A stretch of DNA of 11,126 nt from JAYPHU01 sp038127535 (lineage in GTDB: Bacteria > Pseudomonadota > Alphaproteobacteria > Rhodospirillales > UBA2165), in NCBI GenBank assembly GCA_038127535.1, contig JAYPHU010000057.1:1-11126 (forward strand), read 5' to 3'. A program made the translations under genes and the position numbers. Positions within the stretch are counted from its first letter, which is position 1, and each line of letters starts with the position of its first letter. Positions 5,321 through 11,126 of this stretch are shown here, in pieces. The notes beneath the pieces were generated by a model. That model did not search any database. It saw nothing but the letters and a program-made list of their open reading frames with translations, and was not told the DNA's origin.

Positions 5321-6331
5321 ATGAAACTTGGAAGACTAATACTGACTACTGCCCTGTCGACGGCTGTGGTCGCCGGCGCGGCGGTGGTCCAGCAGGCATC
5401 CGCAGCTGACTACACCATGAAAATTGGCCTTGTGACGTTCAAGGACCAACAACACGAATATTCCAACATGTATAAGGCGGCCCTCGAGAAAGCCACCAAT
5501 GGCCGGATCGAAGTGAAGGTATTCCCGCGGGGCCAGCTCGGCGCCATTCCGCGCCAGATCGAAGGCGTGCAGCTCGGCACGATTGAGGCATTTGTCTCCC
5601 CGACCGATTTCTATGTGGGTGTTGACCCCCGCTACGGCGTATTCTCCATTCCGACCCTGTTCAAGGACAAGGCCCATTCCGCCAAAGTTCTGGCCGATGG
5701 TGATCTGAACAAGGAAATTCTTCAACTGGGTGGCGACAAGGGTATGGAAAGCGTTGCAGTGTTCCCGCACTCCATGGCTCACTATTTCGCCAAGGAGCCC
5801 ATTCGCTCCATCGCCGATTTCAAGGGTAAAAAGCTGCGGATCAACGCAACCCCCGCCGAACGCCTGAAGATGAGCCGTCTGGGCGCGACTGGCGTGCCGA
5901 TGCCTCTGGGTGAAGTCCTGCCGTCCCTGCAACGGGGCGCCATCGACGGCACAATGAGTGGCATGGTCATCTACGTGGTATTCAAATACAATAAGGTTGG
6001 CACTGTTGTAACCCAGACCGACGACACGATGATTATCTCGCAGGCCCATGTCAGCCAGAAATGGCTCGCCGGGCTGCCCGCGGATCTACGTAAAACCGTC
6101 GTTGAAGTCGGCAAGGGGTTACAGCCGAAGATCACCGCTTTCTCAATGGAAAAAGGCGCAGCGTACAATGCAGCTTGGGCCAAGATGGGCGGCAGCCTGC
6201 ACAAGGTACCCGATGCCGATATCGCCAAGATGCGCGAATTGCTGAAGGATGTGGGTGACGTAGTTACCAAAGACAATCCGAAAGTGAACGCCTTCTACAA
6301 GCGCGTGAAGGCAGTCGCGGCCAAGTACTAA
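5321..6331 (+). CDS. dctP: TRAP transporter substrate-binding protein (DctP family)
   Basis: This 336-residue periplasmic binding protein captures the substrate for the TRAP uptake system encoded downstream. The N-terminus is a clear signal peptide (MKLGRLILTTALSTAVVAGA, cleavage probably after ASA at 28). The mature part follows the DctP pattern: YTMKIGLVTF (31-40), FPRGQLGAIPRQIEGVQLGT (68-87) and GKKLRINAT (169-177). R173 matches the Arg that binds the carboxylate of the ligand in most DctP proteins. LPSLQRGAIDG (200-210) is also a family block. The start ATG has GGAGG 5 nt upstream. The carboxylate Arg suggests an organic acid ligand, but which one cannot be read from sequence. It leads an operon with the molybdoenzyme subunit, dctQ and dctM. 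A strong hairpin 14 bp after its stop probably lets it be expressed at a higher level than the downstream genes. Confidence 0.93.
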   Translation: MKLGRLILTTALSTAVVAGAAVVQQASAADYTMKIGLVTFKDQQHEYSNMYKAALEKATNGRIEVKVFPRGQLGAIPRQIEGVQLGTIEAFVSPTDFYVGVDPRYGVFSIPTLFKDKAHSAKVLADGDLNKEILQLGGDKGMESVAVFPHSMAHYFAKEPIRSIADFKGKKLRINATPAERLKMSRLGATGVPMPLGEVLPSLQRGAIDGTMSGMVIYVVFKYNKVGTVVTQTDDTMIISQAHVSQKWLAGLPADLRKTVVEVGKGLQPKITAFSMEKGAAYNAAWAKMGGSLHKVPDADIAKMRELLKDVGDVVTKDNPKVNAFYKRVKAVAAKY

Positions 6332-6344
6332 GCCATCGGAATCC

Positions 6345-6367
6345 GGGGAGGGGAAACACCCCTCCCC
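6345..6367 (+). promoter_or_regulatory. Strong intercistronic hairpin after dctP
   Basis: GGGGAGGGG (6345-6353) and CCCCTCCCC (6359-6367) form a perfect 9-bp stem with a 5-nt loop (AAACA). No T-tract follows, so it is unlikely to be a complete terminator. It more probably protects the 3' end of dctP mRNA or partly attenuates readthrough, as often seen after binding-protein genes in transport operons. Confidence 0.6.
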
Positions 6368-6452
6368 CACTCATTCAAAAACAATCCAACCGATCCCAAA
6401 CTGGGACGGCAACGGTGTTGGGCAATTAATCAAGCCATTAGGGGAGGTTACG

Positions 6453-8771
6453 ATGCAATACGGTGTCGGCCAGTCGGTTCATCGAAGCGAGGATCCCAGG
6501 TTCTTAACCGGAACGGGAACTTATCTGGATGATATCAATCTGCCGGGCCAAGCCCATGCAAGCGTCGTTTACTCCCCTCATGCACACGCCAAAATCGTCT
6601 CTATTGATACATCAATGGCCCACTCTGCGCCCGGAGTCATCGCCGTTCTGACCGGGAAAAACTTGACGGATATGGGGTTGGGCAAGGTCCTGCCCCGCTT
6701 TATGCCCGAAGACGTTGGCGGACCCCCCGGTTTCCGTACTCAACGTCCGGTACTCGCCGAAGACATTGTCAGGCATATCGGCGAACGGGTCGCCATGGTT
6801 GTCGCGGAGACGGTAGATTATGCTGAAGCTGCTGCTGATCTCATCGAAATCGTCTACGAAGAACTGCCCAGTATGGTGAATGTCATTGACGCCACTGCAG
6901 ACGGGGCTGCGCCTATTCACAAGGATGCGGCGAACAACACTTCTTTCACCATCCGCGTCGCTGACGAAGTCGCCGTTAAAAAGGCTTTCGACGAGGCAAC
7001 TCATGTGGTCAGCGCAGAATTGACCCACCGCCGGCTCAACGGCAACGCTATGGAAACCCGAGGAGCGATCGGCGAATACAACGCAGTCGACGACCGTTAT
7101 ACACTCCATGCAAATACTCAGCTTCCCCATATATTAAGAAGCGAACTCTGCCGCATGGTATTCGGCATACCCGATGCTCAGATGCGCGTGGTCGCCCGAG
7201 ACGTCGGGGGCGGGTTCGGTCTGAAGACCAACCCGTTTCCCGAGGATGCTCTGGTCCTGATCGCTGCAAAGCTGACCGGACGACCGGTCAAATGGGTGGC
7301 CAGCCGAACCGAACATATCACCACCGACGATCACGGACGCGATCAGTGGGGCGTAGGCGAGATGGCATTGGATGCCGACGGCAAGATATTGGCCATCCGA
7401 TGCGAGGCTAAAACCAACATGGGGGCTTATATCATTGGCTCCGGCGCAAACCCGGTTTCACACTATCTCCGCCTACTCACCAGTGTGTATAATATTCCTG
7501 CCGTAGATGTGACCGGTCATGCCGTGCTTACCCATACGTCGCCCACCGCGCCCTACCGGGGGGCCGGAAGGCCGGAAGGAATATTCGCCGTCGAACGCCT
7601 GTTGGACCTGGCCGCCGATAAGATCGGCCTAGACCGGACTGAAATCCGCCGACGCAACTTCATTCAGCCGAGCGAATTCCCGGCTAAAACCCATATGAAC
7701 TTTGTCTGGGACAGCGGCGAGTTCGAAACCGTTATGGATATGGCCCTCACGAAAGGCGACTGGGCCGGAGCGGAGGCCCGCAAGAAGCAGAGCCAGGCCC
7801 ACGGCAGACTTCGCGGCATTGGTATTTCCTACTACATCGAAGACGCAGGTGCGCTGAACGAACGTATGGACCTTAAAGTCGATATGTCGGGTGTGGTCAC
7901 TATTCACGCCGGCACCGCCAATCACGGTCAAGGGCACGAGACCGTCTATAAGCAAATGGTCTCCGACTGGCTGAGCGTACCGTTCGAGGACATCCGGTTT
8001 GTGCAGACCGACACGGACCGCGTCCCAGTCGGCCGCGGCACTTATGCGTCGCGCAGCATGGTTGTAGGTAGCGGGGCGCTGAAAGATGCTGTTGAAAAGA
8101 TTATCGAAAAGGGCAAAGGGTTTGCTGCATTCATGATGGAGGCCAGTGTCGCCGATATCGAGTACGCGAACGGCGAATTTTCGGTATCTGGCACTGATAA
8201 AAGTGTTCCCTTCAAGCAGGTCGCCATGCTGTCTTTCAAACCGTTCGGCGTACCGCCAGAACTGGGCATTGGCTTGGAAGCTAATGGTGAATTCAGCGTC
8301 ACCATGTCCAGCTTTCCCAACGGTTGCCACATCTGCGAGGTGGAAATTGACCCTGAGACCGGTGAGACCATAATCGACCGGTACAACTTGGTGGATGACA
8401 TTGGTGTTGTCATCAATCCAATGCTGGCCACGGGTCAGATGCATGGTGGTGTTATCCAGGGAATTGGCGAAGCTCTCTACGAATGCACCAACTATAATCG
8501 TAATTCTGGGCAACTCCTGTCGGGCTCACTAATGGACTATTGCGTCCCCCGTGCACACCACGTTCCCAACATTGGCGTCGATTTCCATGTTGTACCGTGT
8601 AAAACCAATCCGATCGGTGTTAAAGGCGCTGGTGAGGGCGGCACCGTAGGTGCCACACCGGCAGTAATCAGTGCCATTCTGGATGCACTCAAGCCCTTGG
8701 GAGTCACTGATATCGAAATGCCCGCCACCCCGCAGGTGGTTTGGTCTGCCATTCGGAACGCAAAGGACTAG
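6453..8771 (+). CDS. Xanthine dehydrogenase/aldehyde oxidase-family Mo-binding subunit
   Basis: This is a full-length, 772-residue molybdopterin-binding large subunit of the molybdenum hydroxylase family (CoxL/XdhB-like). Such enzymes hydroxylate aldehydes, purines or N-heteroaromatic and aromatic carboxylic compounds with water as the oxygen source. Visible motifs: an N-terminal GQSVHRSEDPRFLTGTGTYLDD (hammerhead domain), RDVGGGFGLK (249-258), TAPYRGAGRPEG (365-376), HGQGHE (491-496) and GVKGAGEGG (722-730), in which E728 is the expected catalytic Glu. The CO dehydrogenase loop (AYxCSFR) is absent, and PYRGAGR in its place marks the other, form II-like group. The start is ATG at 6453 with GGGGAGG 5 nt upstream. 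Electron transfer normally needs 2Fe-2S and FAD subunits, and neither is in the window. The gene sits between dctP and dctQM, which points to oxidation of the imported compound. The exact substrate is unknown. Confidence 0.93.
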   Translation: MQYGVGQSVHRSEDPRFLTGTGTYLDDINLPGQAHASVVYSPHAHAKIVSIDTSMAHSAPGVIAVLTGKNLTDMGLGKVLPRFMPEDVGGPPGFRTQRPVLAEDIVRHIGERVAMVVAETVDYAEAAADLIEIVYEELPSMVNVIDATADGAAPIHKDAANNTSFTIRVADEVAVKKAFDEATHVVSAELTHRRLNGNAMETRGAIGEYNAVDDRYTLHANTQLPHILRSELCRMVFGIPDAQMRVVARDVGGGFGLKTNPFPEDALVLIAAKLTGRPVKWVASRTEHITTDDHGRDQWGVGEMALDADGKILAIRCEAKTNMGAYIIGSGANPVSHYLRLLTSVYNIPAVDVTGHAVLTHTSPTAPYRGAGRPEGIFAVERLLDLAADKIGLDRTEIRRRNFIQPSEFPAKTHMNFVWDSGEFETVMDMALTKGDWAGAEARKKQSQAHGRLRGIGISYYIEDAGALNERMDLKVDMSGVVTIHAGTANHGQGHETVYKQMVSDWLSVPFEDIRFVQTDTDRVPVGRGTYASRSMVVGSGALKDAVEKIIEKGKGFAAFMMEASVADIEYANGEFSVSGTDKSVPFKQVAMLSFKPFGVPPELGIGLEANGEFSVTMSSFPNGCHICEVEIDPETGETIIDRYNLVDDIGVVINPMLATGQMHGGVIQGIGEALYECTNYNRNSGQLLSGSLMDYCVPRAHHVPNIGVDFHVVPCKTNPIGVKGAGEGGTVGATPAVISAILDALKPLGVTDIEMPATPQVVWSAIRNAKD

Positions 8772-8821
8772 GCGAGGTTGCCATTTAGGGATTACAGTAA
8801 CGCCCCGGAGACTGGTGGCAA

Positions 8822-9334
8822 ATGAGCGACACGCAGACATCGCCGGACGAGAAGACTAACGGCCCGGCAGAAACCGTTTTTTTCAAGATACCGATGGCGA
8901 TCATCGGCACGCTGATTTTGGTTGGGATTGCCATCAATTTTTCCAACGTGGTCAGCCGCTACATCTTCCAAACTGCGATTTTCTGGGCTGAAGAGATCCT
9001 AATTTTCATTGTTGTCTGGAGCGTCTTTATCGGCGCCGTAGCGGTCGCCTATCAAGGCGCACACTTGAAAATGGACCTACTCTCGGCGCGGATCGGTCAG
9101 CCCTGGAAAACCTTGATAAACGCTCTCACCATCATCTCTCTTATCCTCTGCGGAATCTTCGCCATCCTCCAGTCCATCGAAGTCTTAAAGCTTTTAGGTA
9201 ACAACGGTCAGCTCAGCGTCACCGCGGAAGTTCCCATGGTCATCCCTCATTCGGCGATTCTGATTGGGTTCGTGCTGATCGTATTGGCGGTCATTGTTCG
9301 TTGGCGAGCGTACATGAGAGGCGACTTTGAATAA
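8822..9334 (+). CDS. dctQ: TRAP transporter small membrane subunit (DctQ family)
   Basis: This 170-residue inner-membrane protein pairs with DctM to form the membrane part of the TRAP transporter. Four hydrophobic segments are visible at about 23-45, 53-77, 95-122 and 136-159. The family block runs from NVVSRYIF (42-49) through FWAEEILIFIVVWSVFIGA (54-72) to AYQGAHLKMDLL (76-87), where W, E and H are the usual conserved positions. The N-terminal 20 residues are polar. The ATG at 8822 is 50 bp after the molybdoenzyme gene and has GGTGG close by and GGAG 11 nt upstream, both imperfect ribosome sites. dctM follows after 27 bp. Length and topology are normal for the family. Confidence 0.92.
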   Translation: MSDTQTSPDEKTNGPAETVFFKIPMAIIGTLILVGIAINFSNVVSRYIFQTAIFWAEEILIFIVVWSVFIGAVAVAYQGAHLKMDLLSARIGQPWKTLINALTIISLILCGIFAILQSIEVLKLLGNNGQLSVTAEVPMVIPHSAILIGFVLIVLAVIVRWRAYMRGDFE

Positions 9335-9361
9335 TATGCGTCAACGGGGAGGTATCTGATC

Positions 9362-10636
9362 ATGGTTTGGGTCATGGTGCTGATGCCGATCATCCTGCTG
9401 ATCTTGGGTTTTCCTGTTTTCCTGATCCTGCTCAGCACCTCCGCGATCGCCCTTTTGTTCTTTGCCGGCGTGCCGACCACGGCGCTCCATCAGGTTATGT
9501 TCGGCAGCATCGACAAACTTGCCCTGCTGGCCGTACCGTTCTTTATCTTTGCCGGTGAACTTATGGCTAGGGGCGGTGTTTCCGGCCGATTGATCCGCTG
9601 GGTCACCTCCATCGTCGGGGGAGTTCGAGGCAGTCTTCCCCTGACCGCGCTTGGAACGGCAACCGTATTCGGTGCTATTTCCGGCTCGACCGCGGCCACC
9701 GTGGCCGCCGTCGGCAGCCTAATTTACAAACCGCTCCGCAACGACGGATACTCTGAAAAATTTTCGACCGGTATGCTAACTTCTGCCGGCGCGATCTCCA
9801 ATGTCATCCCGCCATCCATCGCCATGATCCTGTACGGTGCTGCGGCCGAAACGTCGGTCGTTGAACTTTTCGCCGCTGGCATTGTGCCGGGACTCCTGAT
9901 CTCTGTCTTATTCGCGCTCTATATTTATTTTCATGCCCGCCGAAACGGAATCAGGGCCACCGGCCAGTTCAGTCTTGCCGAATTTCTCACCGCAACAAAG
10001 CACGGGGCCTGGGCCATCGGCGCACCGGTTGTCATTCTCGGCGGCATCTATACGGGCATATTCTCCCCCACCGAGGCAGCCGGCGTCGCCTGTGTCTATG
10101 CCATATTTGTCACCATGGCGATGTACAGAGAGATTTCTTTACGGGAACTCTTCGACGTGGCCTCCCGGTCAATGTTCCTTACCGCACAAATTTTCATCAT
10201 TGTCGCAGTTGCCGGGGTATATTCCTGGCTATTGACCATCAGCGGCGCCGCAAATGCGGCGACAGAATATATAGATACCCTGAATGTCGAACCTTGGGTG
10301 ATCCTCCTCGTCATTAATATTTTTTTGCTTCTAATCGGCACGGTTCTGGATACCGCCTCAGCCATTCTGGTGCTGACGCCGCTCCTGGTGCCTATCGCGC
10401 AAGCCCTTGGCGTCGATCTGGTCCATTTCGGCATCATTGTCGTCGTGAATCTCAGCATCGGAACTTTCACGCCACCCTTTGGCCTCAACATTTTTGTAGC
10501 TCAGGCCGTGTTCAAGGCACCTCTTTCCAGTATTTACCCTGGCTTGGCACCGTTTATCCTGCTGGCGGTCCTCGGGCTCATGATTATCACTTATGTGCCC
10601 GCCTTATCGCTTTGGATTTTGCCATTCATCCTCTAA
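9362..10636 (+). CDS. dctM: TRAP transporter large permease subunit (DctM family)
   Basis: This 424-residue, multi-spanning permease is the sodium-coupled transport channel of the TRAP system. Conserved DctM blocks are present in order: VPFFIFAGELMARGGVSGRL (58-77), FGAISGSTAATVAAVGSL (103-120), SNVIPPSIAMILYG (146-159), GIYTGIFSPTEAAGVACVYA (228-247), GTVLDTASAILVLTPLL (326-342) and GTFTPPFGLNIFVAQAV (367-383). Roughly 11-12 hydrophobic segments cover the length. The start ATG has GGGGAGG 9 nt upstream. The gene is the last of the dctP-Mo subunit-dctQ-dctM unit. The frame is complete and the length is typical. Confidence 0.95.
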   Translation: MVWVMVLMPIILLILGFPVFLILLSTSAIALLFFAGVPTTALHQVMFGSIDKLALLAVPFFIFAGELMARGGVSGRLIRWVTSIVGGVRGSLPLTALGTATVFGAISGSTAATVAAVGSLIYKPLRNDGYSEKFSTGMLTSAGAISNVIPPSIAMILYGAAAETSVVELFAAGIVPGLLISVLFALYIYFHARRNGIRATGQFSLAEFLTATKHGAWAIGAPVVILGGIYTGIFSPTEAAGVACVYAIFVTMAMYREISLRELFDVASRSMFLTAQIFIIVAVAGVYSWLLTISGAANAATEYIDTLNVEPWVILLVINIFLLLIGTVLDTASAILVLTPLLVPIAQALGVDLVHFGIIVVVNLSIGTFTPPFGLNIFVAQAVFKAPLSSIYPGLAPFILLAVLGLMIITYVPALSLWILPFIL

Positions 10637-10642
10637 GCATTA

Positions 10643-10669
10643 GTCCGTTTGTGGCTAGAAGCAGACGAC
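10643..10669 (+). terminator. Weak candidate terminator after dctM
   Basis: GTCCGTTTG and CAGACGAC can pair (eight pairs, one bulge, one G-U) around a 10-nt loop, 6 bp after the dctM stop. The following ATTTCATGATT is only mildly T-rich. The position fits the operon end; the strength is doubtful. Confidence 0.25.
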
Positions 10670-10775
10670 ATTTCATGATTGGCATCACGACTGCTTTCTG
10701 GATTTCGGCTGACTTTCAAAACGCATCCAAGCTTTGGTCCAGCTTCTTATTATCCTTAGCCTTAAAACAAAAATA

Positions 10776-10799
10776 CTTATTCACATTTTTGTGGATAAG
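10776..10799. promoter_or_regulatory. Two facing DnaA-box-like sequences forming a hairpin
   Basis: TTATTCACA (10777-10785) and TGTGGATAA (10790-10798, TTATCCACA on the minus strand) both fit the DnaA box consensus TTATNCACA. They face each other across TTTT. With the flanking C and G they form a 10-bp stem with one T-G pair. On the minus strand a T-rich run (TATTTTTGTTTT) follows, so the element could also work as a leftward terminator. It lies in about 280 bp of AT-rich DNA (10637-10913) that holds no other recognisable feature apart from the weak hairpin after dctM. Confidence 0.4.
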
Positions 10800-10913
10800 G
10801 AAGGCGTTGTAGCGAAGAGCCTAAGCGTAAAATAAACCTGGAATATAAATTCTATAGAAGAGCAGCGTTTCATTCGTTAGTAGTGAACTGCAGGCATTCA
10901 AAATGGATCAACC

Positions 10914-11076
10914 ATGCCCGCCACACTTGATCAACTCATTCGCCACAATAATCTGCTACGGGTCTTCTGTGACTCCTGTAGGCGGTGTGAGACTTTCGAA
11001 CCAGCCGATATAGCCGAATTGTACGGCAGAGAACTCCAGTTACCTACTTTGCAAAAGCGCCTGAAATGTAAGGTGT
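10914..11076 (+). CDS. Partial zinc-ribbon-like hypothetical protein
   Basis: This is the start of a small gene cut by the end of readable sequence. The frame begins with ATG at 10914 (MPATLDQLIRHNNLLRVFCD), with GGA about 8 nt upstream. About 54 codons can be read. CDSC at 19-22 and a second Cys at 52 (RLKCKV) suggest a zinc ribbon whose last CysGly is lost: the frame reads ...KCKVW and then only Gly codons, where KCKVCG would be expected. Small proteins of this layout with unknown function are common in alphaproteobacteria. The function is unknown. An overlapping frame from the ATG at 10903 stops early and looks unnatural. Confidence 0.5.

Positions 11077-11126
<50 letters not shown>

Noticed and set aside
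7629..8513. Long minus-strand open frame (294 codons) inside the molybdoenzyme gene
   Set aside because: It is antisense to a gene with an unbroken set of family motifs, has no ribosome site and no recognisable domain.
6453..8771. Carbon monoxide dehydrogenase large subunit (true CoxL)
   Set aside because: The AYxCSFR active-site loop of CO dehydrogenase is missing and PYRGAGR is present instead; no coxS or coxM is adjacent.
10776..10799. Chromosomal or plasmid replication origin
   Set aside because: There are only two DnaA-like boxes in one hairpin, with no dnaA, hemE, parAB or rep gene, no iterons and no box array nearby.

Overview
The window looks like chromosomal DNA of a marine- or soil-type alphaproteobacterium. 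The base composition is moderately GC-rich, the genes start with a mix of ATG, GTG and TTG, and the gene families (TRAP transporter, N-formylglutamate amidohydrolase-like hydrolase, aldehyde-oxidase-type molybdoenzyme, XRE-cupin regulator) are typical of that class. I cannot name a genus. The right edge is a contig end: the last 50 bases are an unbroken run of G, best read as a sequencing or assembly artefact.

Left part (1-2191): two minus-strand genes. An N-formylglutamate amidohydrolase family protein is followed by a secreted lytic transglycosylase with a basic, repeat-bearing tail. Upstream of the hydrolase, about 230 bp hold no protein gene; they end in a good sigma70-like promoter and a complete tRNA-Val(GAC).

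Middle part (2192-3471): a visibly AT-richer, decayed region attached to the tRNA. It holds the N-terminal part of a tyrosine integrase cut by a stop codon and then lost, a minus-strand hypothetical frame split by a TAA codon, and about 170 bp without a convincing gene but with several inverted repeats. I read it as the scar of an integrative element that entered at the tRNA-Val gene and then lost most of its DNA.

Right part (3472-10636): an intact catabolic locus with a divergent promoter region at 5088-5320. To the left run a double-VOC-domain protein with the residues of type I extradiol ring-cleavage dioxygenases and, after it, an XRE-cupin regulator. To the right run dctP, a 772-residue molybdenum hydroxylase large subunit, dctQ and dctM. 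The likely logic is that the TRAP transporter imports an organic acid, the Mo enzyme hydroxylates or oxidises it, the dioxygenase-like protein acts on an aromatic or catechol-type compound, and the XRE-cupin protein senses the compound or an intermediate. The Mo subunit sits between the binding protein gene and the membrane genes of the transporter, and no Fe-S or FAD partner subunit is visible. This is the most unusual arrangement in the window.

After dctM, about 280 bp of AT-rich non-coding DNA contain two facing DnaA-box-like sequences. Then a small zinc-ribbon-like gene begins and is cut off by the poly-G run.
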